Assembly (NCBI GenBank): GCA_024036415.1 | Contig: JAMWET010001218.1 | Coordinates: 310,001-374,000, forward strand | Source of the DNA: Prochilodus magdalenae | Taxonomy: Eukaryota > Chordata > Actinopteri > Characiformes > Prochilodontidae | DNA: 64,000 nucleotides | Direction: 5' to 3' | In this document: piece by piece, positions 52,201-60,132 of the stretch | How positions within the stretch are numbered: position 1 is the first letter of the stretch | Layout: every line of letters starts with the position of its first letter | Notes under the pieces: model-generated | What the model was told of the DNA's origin: nothing | Database searches by the model: none | What the model saw: the letters and a program-made list of their open reading frames with translations, nothing else | Position numbers and translations under genes: made by a program

Positions 52201-54009
52201 CAGTGAACAGGACCTTCTAGATTCCTTTAGTGACAAGAGAACTGTTCAATTTAATTAATTTTAAATTAATTTAAATTAATTAACTAATCGGAAAAATATT
52301 TAAAGCTTAATTCATGGAAACATAATCAGAAAAAAACAAAGCAATAAACCAGAAACAAACCCAGGAGCATATTTAAATAGATTTAGATCTCAGTGTGCCT
52401 GAACGTGGGTACGTAGACCTCCTCCTGGATGTGAATGGATCTCACAAGACATTAGCCTGAGGAATGATGGTTCTCAGAGACATTCCACATTCCTCAGTAA
52501 GACATGCAGCCTAGCATTCACTGCAGTGTGGAAGTTTCTGAGAATGTTTTCAGTGAACCACAAATTCTTACAGATTTCTATGTGTATCTAAGGAGACCGT
52601 AGTCAATTCATCACCCTTAAAACACAAAGCAGAAGCGAGCAAAGTGACAGACACACAACAGTTATTACTATAATAAGACACGGGCAAACTGGGAGTTCAA
52701 TATTGTGAAGGTATTGTGATGCCTTTTCCATTTCAGACCCTTACTGAGATCCAATCTTAACTCACAGCAGCTAAATGCTTAAATGTAAGTTGCTTTGTTT
52801 TATATTCAGTCTCATTATAACATGCGTGTATTCGAGCCCCACCACTGTCCGCCCTGATGTTTTTACTCGGCATGCAGTTTGATGTTAGAAACTTGTGGAG
52901 ATAGCCACTGAATGAGCTCAGTCAGCTAAGTCAGCACTGATTACAGAGGCTTAGTGCAAACAGCAATCGGCAAAATACAGTCAGCCAGCCAACGTCTGCA
53001 CAGAGATTTATACAGCGCTATGCTATCATCACAACAAACCTCGACCAAGATCTGGGACAGTAGTGGAGGGCAAGCTCCGAAAGAGAAGGGTCTGCACTGT
53101 AATGGCTATGTGGTCACTGTCAAATCAAAATCCTGTCTATTGTGTTAACATGTCATAACATTCAATATTATTGGTAATAAAATCTCATTCCATGAATGAA
53201 AATGCTTTTTTTTCCCCAATAATGAAATATAAGGTATGGGGGTTTTCAAGACAGTGGAAACATGTTAACAGTTTAAATATCTCTTTTTATTGATGCTTGA
53301 AAGCATACTTTTATGTTGTGTCACTCCAATAATCAATTCCTGCTTCTAGTGCAAAGCCATATTACAATATGTATTGTTAACATGATCAATTATGTCACAC
53401 TACAATACAATATGCCTTTCTGAATAAATCATGTATATCAGTAATTGTACAACACATATTAAATTATATAAATGGAAAAATAAGTCCGGTTAAACTTGAT
53501 TTAGTGAGACACAGTAAACCAAATCACAGTTTGGTAACACTCATGAAAAAAACATGGCCTATTCTGTGTCATGACAATTTCTTGAAGTATTGTGACAATA
53601 TATTCTTGCCATATTGCTCATCTCTATCTGCCTACATCTGTCACACAATCAGACCACCAGTTCCTAATAATCTTCTCTAGGAGGCAACACAGATTGTTTC
53701 ACAGGAACGACGAACTTGCCAGCACACATACGCCTTGTGACCTATTTTTACACGGCAGAATTCTCAGTAGATTTATTGCATGTGGAACAGTAGCATTTTC
53801 ATGGAGCTAATTTCCATAGGTGAAGGATAGTTTGAATGTGGGAGCAAATGACAGTACTAAAGTGTAGGGAAGCCATCAGCAAGACCACATTTACACAGCA
53901 CGTGACAGAACACTGCTCAGGTCAAAGCCCACAATCTCATGTTCTTTTCTGCCAACATACATCTGTCCAGGAGTTTCCCATATGTGCCAGTGAGTAAGAC
54001 TGTCTATGT

Positions 54010-54063
<54 letters not shown>

Positions 54064-55145
54064 TAACTGTGAGTGTTTTGTGGACCGTGTGAACATGCAG
54101 TAGCAGCAACCAAGAGAATCAAGGGGTGGATTATCAGGGATGGAGGGGGGGTGGGATCCAAGCCACGTGATTGGCAGAGAGCTATGGGTCTGATCCCTAC
54201 AGATGGCCATGGTTACCATGGCGATGGCAGGATCAGCATCAGTATCCTTCCAGAGAGCCGACAGCAGTGCGTTCCGCCACACAAACACACATGACGCGGC
54301 GCCTTCACCAGTAGCACACGCCAATGCCATATCAGCACTATTCATATACAAACCTGCGTTTGTATAATCTTATTACACAGACGCATGAAAACACGTCACA
54401 ATAACAGCAACTCCAACTGATCTGACCTTGTGAGATCAGGGATGGCTCCTTACAATTCATGTAGATCATTACAATATCCAGCCTGTTCTCTACACTCACT
54501 CTTTCCTAACCTCCCCCACATACATAACCTCCGGGCTGTGATTTGTTCCCTTTCATTTTCTCTGAAGATCAATAAGGTGGACTCAGCAGGAAGTGCTCCA
54601 TCCTCCTCAGCCTCTGAGAGCTCGAACTGAGCACCTCATCTGTCAGTCATCTTTCTGCCTTCTCTCAACTCAACACAGTGCGAGCAAGAGGAGAAAGAAA
54701 GGGAAGGTGAATGAGGAAAGAGGCAAGGGAGAGAGCAGAGAGCGATGTGGGAGGGAGGAGAGAAGGCGAAAGAGCGAGAGGCAGAAGGAAAACACTATGA
54801 GAGGGAGGGAAGGAAAAGGAGATGGTGTAAAGCTCTTTGTTCCTTTTGTTTAGCTGCACTATTTGTTTGACCTGTGCTAACACTTAAGCTGCTGTCCAAT
54901 ACATTAGCATGTGACCCGTCACATATTCACAACACAATGCTAGACTGACAGTGCAGGCTCAGGTCCTCAATGCACTTGCACCACCTTAGTGTACAACCTC
55001 AACGCCCCCCGAAAACAACACAAAACACCTCTCTGGCTCAAGGACACAGGGTCTCTTGTTGGCTGTCAAAAGCTCAGTGGAGCTCCAGAAGTCTCTGTCC
55101 TACCTGGCAGTTAAAGCTGCTGTGCTCAGAGATTCGGCGCTGCAT
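16852..55145 (-). CDS. slc4a10: SLC4-family electroneutral Na+/HCO3- transporter, best fit slc4a10 (NBCn2/NCBE)
   Basis: Plasma-membrane carrier that imports Na+ with HCO3-. Twenty-six exons were assembled from 55104-55145 down to 16852-16925. Every junction phase agrees, and the total of 3321 nt (1106 codons plus stop) is close to mammalian SLC4A10. Residues 1 to about 450 form the cytoplasmic domain ([14 protein letters not shown], the His/Arg-rich linker, [26 protein letters not shown]). After that comes the membrane domain: [19 protein letters not shown], the [11 protein letters not shown] segment, a large extracellular loop with two N-glycosylation sites and four Cys, [10 protein letters not shown] and [12 protein letters not shown]. 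The exon-6 block HHHQNQKK...[12 protein letters not shown] and the His/Arg linker favour SLC4A10 over SLC4A7 or SLC4A8, though some loop residues resemble SLC4A7. Which teleost duplicate this is cannot be told. Confidence 0.85.
18155..18171 (-). CDS. slc4a10: slc4a10 exon 25, micro-exon with tandem acceptor
   Basis: A 14- or 17-nt exon between CTCTCAGCAG and AAAG|GTAAGG. Either AG keeps frame (SRLSK or SSRLSK), and its phases are exactly what exons 24 and 26 need. Confidence 0.6.
18542..18652 (-). CDS. slc4a10: slc4a10 exon 24 (C-tail)
   Basis: Encodes [19 protein letters not shown], then [16 protein letters not shown], matching RDDPSVINISDEMSKTALW. If the AAG|GTTGGA donor is not used, reading continues about 18 codons to a TAA at 18487-18489, giving a shorter tail without a PDZ motif. 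Confidence 0.88.
18864..18928 (-). CDS. slc4a10: slc4a10 exon 23 (C-tail)
   Basis: Encodes [19 protein letters not shown] and HYK, matching MEDEGTVQLPLEGHYR of SLC4A10. Acceptor CTCCTAG, donor GTAAGC. Confidence 0.9.
19051..19583 (-). mobile_element. Internally deleted Tc1-like transposon
   Basis: The 533-bp element has inverted ends starting CAGGGGTTGGACAATGAAAC. The minus strand encodes only the N-terminal DNA-binding part of a transposase ([17 protein letters not shown], then [10 protein letters not shown]). The catalytic domain is missing. Inserted in the slc4a10 intron between exons 22 and 23. Confidence 0.85.
19949..20071 (-). CDS. slc4a10: slc4a10 exon 22 (last helix and start of the C-tail)
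   Basis: Encodes [15 protein letters not shown], then [19 protein letters not shown] and LEDAQQE. The [12 protein letters not shown] basic patch follows the last membrane segment. Confidence 0.95.
20191..20364 (-). CDS. slc4a10: slc4a10 exon 21
   Basis: Encodes [36 protein letters not shown] and [17 protein letters not shown]. Phase 0 at both ends. Confidence 0.96.
20540..20608 (-). CDS. slc4a10: slc4a10 exon 20
   Basis: 23 codons: [18 protein letters not shown] and LRGIQ, a conserved membrane helix. Acceptor CTCCAG, donor GTAGGT. Confidence 0.96.
20690..20941 (-). CDS. slc4a10: slc4a10 exon 19
   Basis: Encodes [17 protein letters not shown], then [37 protein letters not shown] and FMTSVLK. 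84 codons, phase 0 at both ends. Confidence 0.96.
21032..21193 (-). CDS. slc4a10: slc4a10 exon 18
   Basis: Encodes [19 protein letters not shown], then [20 protein letters not shown] and NRKEHKLK. 54 codons, phase 0. The intron ahead of it holds a 1.15-kb Tc1-like element. Confidence 0.95.
21546..22696 (+). mobile_element. Tc1-like transposon with intact ends, dead transposase
   Basis: 1151 bp flanked by TA on each side. Inverted ends read CACTtCTCAAAAAAATAAAG on the left and the matching inverse on the right, differing at one base. The ORF at 21676-22317 keeps [19 protein letters not shown] and SPDLNPI. It lacks most of the DNA-binding half and has lost two catalytic acids. In the intron between slc4a10 exons 17 and 18. 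Confidence 0.9.
22740..23210 (+). mobile_element. Tc1-like 5' fragment
   Basis: The start [20 protein letters not shown] (22952 on) looks like a transposase N-terminus. The preceding 200 bp match the leader at 39.6 kb. No catalytic part. Confidence 0.5.
23373..23486 (-). CDS. slc4a10: slc4a10 exon 17
   Basis: Encodes [15 protein letters not shown], then [20 protein letters not shown]. The intron before it is only 89 bp. Confidence 0.95.
23576..23737 (-). CDS. slc4a10: slc4a10 exon 16, followed by a GC donor
   Basis: Encodes [20 protein letters not shown], then [16 protein letters not shown] and [10 protein letters not shown]. It provides the other two loop cysteines. The donor reads AAG|GCAAGT, a GC-type site, and the codon phase (K then V) leaves no GT alternative nearby. 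Confidence 0.92.
24515..24640 (+). repeat. LINE-like 3' tail with (CTAT)n
   Basis: CCTCTGGGATCAATAAAGTA followed by about 20 CTAT/CTCT units, the typical 3' end of a fish non-LTR retrotransposon. The body is absent. Confidence 0.6.
24663..25190. repeat. Dispersed repeat copy B
   Basis: Same family and orientation as 14396-15125. Lies in the intron between slc4a10 exons 15 and 16. Confidence 0.45.
25381..25486 (-). CDS. slc4a10: slc4a10 exon 15 (glycosylated extracellular loop)
   Basis: Encodes [17 protein letters not shown], then NITSSEVDW and LDVK. It holds two N-glycosylation sequons (NAT, NIT) and two of the four loop cysteines expected in the family. Confidence 0.92.
25580..25825 (-). 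CDS. slc4a10: slc4a10 exon 14
   Basis: Encodes [52 protein letters not shown] and [12 protein letters not shown]. It ends in phase 2 within the start of the large extracellular loop. Confidence 0.95.
26751..26884 (-). CDS. slc4a10: slc4a10 exon 13
   Basis: Encodes [19 protein letters not shown], then [18 protein letters not shown] and LFKFCK. This is one of the most conserved SLC4 stretches. Acceptor TTCTTAG, donor GTGAGT. Confidence 0.95.
27437..27611 (-). CDS. slc4a10: slc4a10 exon 12 (first membrane helices)
   Basis: Encodes [34 protein letters not shown] and [15 protein letters not shown], the entry to the transmembrane domain. It ends in phase 0 at GTGAGA. Confidence 0.95.
29043..29140 (-). 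CDS. slc4a10: slc4a10 exon 11
   Basis: Encodes [20 protein letters not shown] and [10 protein letters not shown], the linker just ahead of the first membrane helix. Acceptor TTTTGTAG, donor GTGAGT. Confidence 0.92.
29984..30130 (-). CDS. slc4a10: slc4a10 exon 10
   Basis: Encodes [15 protein letters not shown], then [18 protein letters not shown] and [10 protein letters not shown]. Phase 0 at both ends; the donor is the non-optimal GTGCAG. Confidence 0.94.
30233..30320 (-). CDS. slc4a10: slc4a10 exon 9
   Basis: Encodes [19 protein letters not shown] and then [10 protein letters not shown]. Acceptor CTCCAG, donor GTCAGT. Confidence 0.94.
30573..30730 (-). CDS. slc4a10: slc4a10 exon 8
   Basis: Encodes [37 protein letters not shown] and AEVPITTR. 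No sign was seen, between this exon and exon 7, of the 30-residue cassette that some mammalian isoforms carry. The intron instead holds a transposon remnant. Confidence 0.94.
30940..31690. mobile_element. Degraded relative of the 5.2-kb element
   Basis: Starts with GTTGGGACAGTATGTAAAAT, and around 31260-31340 matches the internal stretch of the 5.2-kb copy (GGTTTTGAACT...GATGGTCC). Same orientation as that copy. No coding capacity. In the intron between slc4a10 exons 7 and 8. Confidence 0.5.
31948..32036 (-). CDS. slc4a10: slc4a10 exon 7
   Basis: Encodes [20 protein letters not shown] and ENSAVDFSK, matching the VVSPQSAP...RENSTVDFSK part of SLC4A10. Acceptor TCCATAG, donor GTAAAA. Confidence 0.9.
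32759..32809. repeat. Short tandem repeat, about 14-bp unit
   Basis: Three and a half copies of GGTCAAATAGCCCT, one unit with an extra C. Confidence 0.9.
32860..33040. repeat. Dispersed repeat, GCTGTCCAAA family, copy 1
   Basis: Shares GCTGTCCAAAgAA, an AATGTAAATTAA-type block, TTTTGGGgCATtTCTaTTGG and AGCtGCT with copies at about 49.5 and 43.9 kb. Confidence 0.5.
33411..33700 (-). other. Unrecognised open block with splice-like borders
   Basis: Two overlapping minus-strand frames stay open for 100 codons or more here. The stretch 33598-33690 sits between a good acceptor (CACCATCCCAG) and GTGCGT, and would encode 31 codons beginning [17 protein letters not shown]. The rest is Pro-rich in both frames. 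I do not recognise it. Its phase does not fit insertion between slc4a10 exons 6 and 7. It could be a nested or alternative exon, or chance. Confidence 0.25.
34526..34714 (-). CDS. slc4a10: slc4a10 exon 6 (paralogue-diagnostic)
   Basis: Encodes [10 protein letters not shown], then [20 protein letters not shown] and [18 protein letters not shown]. The KKQSEP and SMDKN residues are those of SLC4A10 rather than SLC4A7 or SLC4A8. Ends in phase 1 at GTAATG. Confidence 0.94.
34824..34984 (-). CDS. slc4a10: slc4a10 exon 5
   Basis: Encodes [18 protein letters not shown], then [16 protein letters not shown] and LEEIA. The acceptor is TCTGCAG. The donor GTCTTG is weak but is the only one that fits the next exon's phase. 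Confidence 0.93.
36736..36877 (-). CDS. slc4a10: slc4a10 exon 4
   Basis: Encodes [12 protein letters not shown], an acidic stretch ([10 protein letters not shown]), LFTELDEIC and WKETAR, all core cytoplasmic-domain motifs. Acceptor CCAACAG, donor GTACAC, ends in phase 2. Confidence 0.94.
37019..37162 (-). CDS. slc4a10: slc4a10 exon 3 (His/Arg-rich linker)
   Basis: Encodes [15 protein letters not shown], a run of alternating His and Arg residues, and [16 protein letters not shown]. The GVHVPLG and [11 protein letters not shown] pieces match SLC4A10. The donor is GTATGA. Confidence 0.92.
39590..39960. mobile_element. Tc1-like leader fragment
   Basis: Matches 22750-22900 over a block containing GGTAGGTAGGTTTGA and CTGCACCTGACT-like sequence. 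No transposase remains. In the intron between slc4a10 exons 2 and 3. Confidence 0.4.
41243..41324 (-). CDS. slc4a10: slc4a10 exon 2 (common N-terminus)
   Basis: Encodes [17 protein letters not shown] and then FEKEELEG. Mammalian SLC4A10 has RNDEEAVVDRGGTRSIL. Acceptor TTGTACAG, donor GTATAG, ends in phase 1. Confidence 0.93.
41560..42560 (-). mobile_element. Degraded Tc1-like transposon
   Basis: The minus strand holds an N-terminal transposase remnant at 42552-42202 ([18 protein letters not shown], the HTH-to-GRPR region) and a C-terminal one near 41940-41716 ([12 protein letters not shown]). One end (TGTGGACACCTGACCATTA) is visible near 41567; the matching inverse was not found. In slc4a10 intron 1. 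Confidence 0.7.
43855..44015. repeat. GCTGTCCAAA-family fragment and SINE tail
   Basis: 43855-43945 is a third partial copy of the 32.9-kb family. 43945-44010 carries GGCATTTAGCAGACGCCCTT, the inverse of the tail of the SINE at 60.9 kb. Confidence 0.5.
47160..47660 (-). mobile_element. Degraded Tc1-like remnant
   Basis: The minus-strand translation around 47657-47334 has a decayed catalytic-domain pattern, including [13 protein letters not shown] in the place of the usual DLNPIEHLWD motif. Several frameshifts. No ends found. Confidence 0.5.
47780..47849. repeat. (TA)n microsatellite
   Basis: About 70 bp of TA immediately before the 116-bp inverted repeat. Confidence 0.95.
47875..48158. repeat. 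Near-perfect 116-bp inverted repeat (foldback)
   Basis: Left arm 47875-47990 and right arm 48043-48158 are inverse copies with two mismatches by eye and no gaps. The 52-bp spacer contains a TATATA run. No ORF. It could be a foldback MITE or a recent inverted duplication. Confidence 0.93.
49220..49254. repeat. (CA)n microsatellite
   Basis: About 17 CA units in slc4a10 intron 1. Confidence 0.95.
49490..49680. repeat. Dispersed repeat, GCTGTCCAAA family, copy 2
   Basis: Aligns by eye to 32860-33040 in the same orientation, including GCTGTCCAAA and TTTTGGGCCATGTCTGTTGG. Confidence 0.5.
50652..50697. repeat. (CT)n microsatellite
   Basis: Imperfect CT run of about 45 bp. Confidence 0.9.
50904..50964. 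repeat. CACT/CACA compound microsatellite
   Basis: Two longer-period repeats of an ACACACACTCACTCAC-type unit. Confidence 0.9.
51333..51357. repeat. (CT)n microsatellite
   Basis: Short pure CT run. Confidence 0.85.
54007..54061. repeat. (TG)n microsatellite
   Basis: About 27 TG units in slc4a10 intron 1. Confidence 0.95.
54681..54825. repeat. Polypurine/polypyrimidine tract
   Basis: About 145 bp that is overwhelmingly A and G on the + strand. It lies within intron 1, about 280-420 bp downstream of the candidate slc4a10 first exon. Confidence 0.85.
55104..55145 (-). CDS. slc4a10: Candidate slc4a10 first coding exon (14 codons)
   Basis: ATG at 55145-55143 with A at -3, then QRRISEHSS...NCQ and a strong donor CAG|GTAGGA, ending in phase 0 as exon 2 requires. 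N-termini in this family vary with promoter use, so there is no homology to lean on. Support is the start context, the donor, the phase and the GC-richer surroundings. Confidence 0.55.
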
Positions 55146-55420
55146 GCTGTTTCCAGGGACAGGAGGTAAAGGAGGGGGCTTCTGAGCTCCAGGCAGAGCT
55201 GGGGCTCGGATGGGGGTCTTCTGCACTCCTCAGCGCTCTCAAGCCTCAAACCAAGGCAAAGCTTTCGGCACGGCAAGCTAGTCCGACTGTGAGCCCAAGC
55301 CACGCAGCCTGTGTGTTTTTGACACTCCTCCGTCCACCAATCGGAGGAGAGATTAGAGCATCGACATCACTGACTGCGTGGACTGCTGTCTAAGCTCATG
55401 TGCTCTGTGCGCGCACCACC
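55146..55420 (-). promoter_or_regulatory. slc4a10: Possible slc4a10 5'UTR and promoter
   Basis: GC-richer than its surroundings, directly upstream of the candidate first ATG. A CCAAT box lies at 55337-55341 (ATTGG on the gene's strand). No convincing TATA box. A transcription start within about 200 bp of the ATG is inferred only. Confidence 0.35.
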
Positions 55421-57075
55421 ATGATGTGAGCTCAGTCAGTGTGTGTGCACACACCATAAAGTGGTGTGTGTGAGAAAGAATCTGGTGTGAGTTGCGTCTT
55501 AGCTCTGTGTGTGTGTGGTATGTGCAGTTCTGAGCTTCATCCTTTCTGTGTCCTCACTAAAACCTTCTGATGTCTCAGCATCCTCATTACTGAAGGTTGA
55601 TGCATTCTGGGAGATGTAGTACTAATGCTCCATAGCAATAAATGCAACCATAAATATGCTTCGTAAGCATGCTGTGTCTCCTTACAATACGATTAGTCAT
55701 CACTTTTAAATGCATTTTTAAAAATGGACACTTTTAATCTTTGAGAACCTACAAAATATGGGCTACAAACAGTTTATACAGAAAAACTCCATTCACATTT
55801 ACATTTAAAGCCAGACTGATCTGATTCAAAGAGTGCTCTTTCACATCTTACTCAGTGAGAGCCTTGCCACAGACAAAGAAATAAGCAAAGCCTCCTTACA
55901 AATTTCCAATCAGTACAACCACAAGAGCAGAAACCCCTCGCCCTGTGTGCCCATCTGTTCATACTGGCCCTAGTCCAGCTCTACCATTGACCAACATCAC
56001 AACCTCTTCATCATGCCACATTCACAACTAGGGCTCAACCACTTTCAACATTTCGTCCCTGATATCAATGTCAATTACAGGGACCTAAAAATTCAGCTGG
56101 ATGTTCAAATGTAGGCCATGATCATTTCAAATATTCAATAGGCTTCAAGTAAAGAGTGGTTGGAGACCATGACACAGTTACAATCATGACATATGAGCAG
56201 TTATTCCTGTATTAGAGGTATGTGTTCATTACAGGCACTTTCAGAGCAGTTCAAAATAATGATACTCAAAACACAGGTTTCTGCCAATATGTAGAACCTT
56301 AATCACAGCTGGTCGATGTACTGGTCAAGGACGTTGGCCGAGGAAGTGCAAACCAAACATTTCAGAAAACAAAATTACAAAAGTAAAAACCAATTTACAG
56401 ATACACAATCAATTTTAGAGCCTGCGAATTTTGATGGAAAGAGTAGGTCTAACACACGGGAAGTGCTTGTAGTCAATCAAATTGTGTTTGCATTTTTAGA
56501 GTGAGTGGATTTTGGGCTGGTATCAACGCGGAAACATGTTTTGTCCATTTTGTGGCATGCATTTTATCCAGCTGGCAAGCCTTTGTTTTTCCATTACCTT
56601 TCCTTCTGTCTGCCCTTCCACAGGAAGACACAAAGAGGCATGCTTCCGGTGTGTTTTCAGTCAGAATTTTCAGTTTCTGTACTGCTAAAAGTGTTTTACA
56701 TCTTGTAAATGTACTTTTACTTAATGCTTTTTTCTTGTTTACTTTAAGTTTGTTTTGTAATTTTGTTTTCTTGAATGTTAATTTGTTTTGCACTTCTCAG
56801 CCGCTTCAGTCAAGCCCTGAGGCGGTGCATTCTGACACAGACATATGACACAATGCTTTCACCAGTGTACATGACAATGCCATATTATCTGAATTCATTT
56901 ACAACATGCATTTGTATGGTCTTCTAACACAACTGACTTACACAGAAACAACTGTAATAGCACCTTCTACTTATTCAACCTTTTAAGTTGGGGGCTGGTT
57001 CCTTACAGTACATACACTATATCCAGCCTATTCTCTCTATACAGAGTAGTTAGAAAAAAAGATATCTAAGACAGT
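55421..57075. other. 5' flank, no gene seen
   Basis: Apart from TG-rich patches near 55.44 and 55.51 kb, there is no coding, RNA or transposon signal I can support. The open frames near 56.5 kb are T-rich and lack any recognisable composition or motif. Confidence 0.5.
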
Positions 57076-57077
57076 AC

Positions 57078-57250
57078 TTCTCGACTCTGGTCCTGAAAGC
57101 ACCTAGTGGATGCCTGCTTCAACACACTTTCTGCAACTGTGAAAGGGCTTGTTAATGACCTGCTAAGTTGAATAAGGTGTGTTGGGTAGAGGGAAAGCGC
57201 TAAAATGTGCAGGGGAGGTTGCCTACAGGACTAGGGTTGTGAAACACTAA
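57078..57250. repeat. Palindromic dispersed repeat
   Basis: The ends TCGACTCTGGTCCTG and CAGGACTAGGGTTG are imperfect inverse copies, and the middle contains AATAAGGTGTGTTGGGTAGA. The overall pattern is that of a fish short non-autonomous element, recalled from memory rather than checked. Confidence 0.45.
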
Positions 57251-57846
57251 TCTAAGACATTGGGTCTCATTCATCAATTTCAAAGTCTTGAGAGAGGTCC
57301 TAAGAAACTGCCAACACTGGATTTTTGGTTGGTTAAAACAATGTCTATATTGTGCTCTAAACACTGTGATATTGTGGTTCCATCACTGTAAAGAAAATGG
57401 AGTCTCTCAAAATGTACTGACTAAAATTTCACATTCGTAAACCCCTCTGAATGACGTTTGCCCTCATTCAACAGTCATTCTTAGGAAGAAATTCCTCTTA
57501 AAACACACATACACACTTTTCATGGAGATTTAGACATTCACCAGTATTCTCTTATTTGGGATTGGTTCTTAGGCAACGACGGAACCTACGCACACTTGAG
57601 CACAAAGGTGTGAACAATTCCGGGTTTAATAACACGTCAAGAAGTACCTTGGAAACTTTTTTGTTGAATGAAGCCCGGTTTTGAGGCCAGTTGAGGCCTC
57701 AGAGATTGAATTAAACTGAAACATTCAAGCATCATTGGAAATCCCTTTTAAACGTTTAACTAGAGAACTTTAGATAAGCAATTTCTTCACATTTTCTAAA
57801 CACTCGTTACTCTGACATAATGCTTATTCTCTCTACTCCTCTCCTA

Positions 57847-57848
<2 letters not shown>

Positions 57849-57921
<73 letters not shown>

Positions 57922-57923
57922 GT
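57849..57923. repeat. (CT)n microsatellite
   Basis: About 75 bp of CT with single interruptions. Confidence 0.95.
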
Positions 57924-58173
57924 CTGGTACATCTTGTTCTTAGAAGCTGTCAGACACATTTATGATTACAACAGGAGACAAGTTTATATTATCTGTCTCC
58001 ACCAGCAGTCATGCTAAACCATTGACCTCTTTGCAGTGACATTTTACATTTATTGACACCCAACTCCAGAGCATTAGTGTGATACACTGGACACAATCAG
58101 GCATATGAGCTCAATCCCCCTTGCACACTAGGCATGCACCATGCAGAATGGACGGGTCAGTTTTAGGACTCAC

Positions 58174-58200
58174 CCCTTCACTGCTCACGGGGCTCTGAAC
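58174..58200 (-). CDS. Candidate alternative upstream 27-nt exon
   Basis: On the - strand a pyrimidine-rich tract ends in TTCTGCAG, then 27 nt read VQSPVSSEG in phase 0, then GTGAGT. Both splice sites are near consensus, and the exon would join exon 2 in frame if a promoter lies beyond 58.2 kb. No homology was recognised. Confidence 0.35.
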
Positions 58201-58545
58201 CTGCAGAAGAATACAGAGGGAACACAATGAAACAGTGCATCCATTCCTCCATTCTTATTTGTGTTTGAGCTACAGGATAACTACATCATGGCTGGGCATC
58301 TTGACACAATGAGTAAACCTTAGTGGCAGAGTGAGCATCACCCTGAACACTCTCTAACTCTCTACCAGTTAGATTATTCGCCACACTAGATGTATTTGGA
58401 AACCTGGGCCTGTATTGATAACAGCGTAATCTACCATTTACACTGTCAATTACACAAGAAATAGACCAACCAAAGCATAGGTTCTAAAAAAATGATAAAC
58501 CAAAAGGTCTTATCCATTCAAAGGCCAAATAATAAATATGCTACA

Positions 58546-58650
58546 GGTTGGTTTCCCAGAAGGCATTAAGCCTAGTCCTGGAATGAGGATTTTGCATTAA
58601 TAGAAAATGCAGTCCAGGACTAGGTTCAATCCCCATCTGGGAAACCAACC
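58546..58650. mobile_element. 105-bp foldback MITE with target duplication
   Basis: The 15-bp ends GGTTGGTTTCCCAGA and TCTGGGAAACCAACC are perfect inverse copies. Inner CCTAGTCCTGG and CCAGGACTAGG extend the hairpin. Both sides are flanked by CTACA (58541-58545, 58651-58655), consistent with a 5-bp target-site duplication. Confidence 0.8.
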
Positions 58651-59799
58651 CTACAAAGTGGGCAGCTCATCAAACTGTCTTTCTTAATGTAGGAGCAAAC
58701 AGCTTCATTAAAATATGCATTCTCATGATGCAAACTGACATCAAATCACTGTTGATTCATGAAGTAAATTGTAATCCATTCCAAGTGTAATCTAATATCA
58801 AGACAGCCCCAGGGTTAAGCATACAAAATTTTGACCTTTAACCTTTAACCTTGTGATCATTTGTGCCTTGCTGCTGTTTTGAATCCAAGCCAGGCTGAAT
58901 TGACAGCAGCCTAAACCATGCAGAAAGTCAATACTCTGAGTCAGCAAAGCATCTGAGGTCAGAGCACGCTATCATGTAGAATCAGGAACAATGATTCATG
59001 CCATGGCCATAAAAAGTATCTCTCTCTCTCTCTTTCTGCGCAAATGATGAGAAAGAGAGATTACTCACTTACTCGCTCTGCATGACCCTGTTTTACCATA
59101 CACACACACGCATTTGGGACACGATCATTCAGGATTCAGGACACGATCTGCCACTGAACAGACACTGGATTCCGATGGTCAGGAACAGCCCCTGGCATTT
59201 AGAACACTGGCAGCACTCAGTCTACACTGAGTGCTACAACCAAGCACAGGGGATGCAATACGCAGCAGTCATTCAGCAGCATGCCAGAACAAAGACCAAT
59301 ACACCTGTAACTCACCTTTCCACAAAACAACTTCCCTTATTGCTCACTAGGAGGAACTGAACACACATATTGAATATTTTAAGGCAAAATAATGCAGAAT
59401 TATTTCCTTCCGAAGAAGAGCAGCTCTATGCAAAAGCTCTATGCAAAGGTTCTATGCAAAAGCAACCTTAAACCACATATCTTATTGATGAAATACTCAA
59501 CACTTATTTTAAAAAGCTGTGTAAAAATTGTGTAAATATTAGTATGCATTTTTTATGCATTTGCTAAGATTAAAATATAAATATATAATATTATATATGA
59601 AATATAAAATGTGCCACAGCTTCATAGGGCACTATCTATACATGTTTTGTCAGTAATTTGCATTAAAATCCCCAGAAGCATGTCCTCTGAAGAGGATATG
59701 TGCTTATTTTCGACAGAAACCAAAAGTCTGGAAGTGACTATATGAACTGAACCCTGTCCCTCTTGTGCGTAAGCATTGTCTTTTCTTTGCAGTCAGTTC

Positions 59800-60132
59800 A
59801 ACTTTATTGGCATTATACAGTACAGGGCTGTACAGTATATTAAAACACAGTCAGGCTCCTTCTCCAGTGCAGTTATAAGAATATATATAAACAACATATA
59901 AGAATAAAAAATAAGAATAAACAATATTTGCATGAACAGTAAACACTGAGACATGTACAAAATGTGTAAGAGACATATCTGTATATCAGAATATGAACAC
60001 TAGAACTGAGGTGCAGTTAGCATATGCAGGAAACAAATTACCCAGGAGACACAAACAGCGTAGTGTAAGTGTAGAAGAGTATAGTATGTTGAGGTAGCAC
60101 GGAAGTATGTGCTGGTAAACAGTATTAAAAAA
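59800..60132. repeat. Left half of a split dispersed repeat
   Basis: Starts TCAACTTTATTGGCATTATA and continues with CAGT/GCAG-rich short motifs. Similar text resumes at 61658-61780 after the Tc1-like element, so the two may be halves of one older repeat. Confidence 0.4.

Noticed and set aside
56501..56848. 115-codon + strand frame
   Set aside because: T-rich hydrophobic translation with no start context, splice logic or family resemblance.
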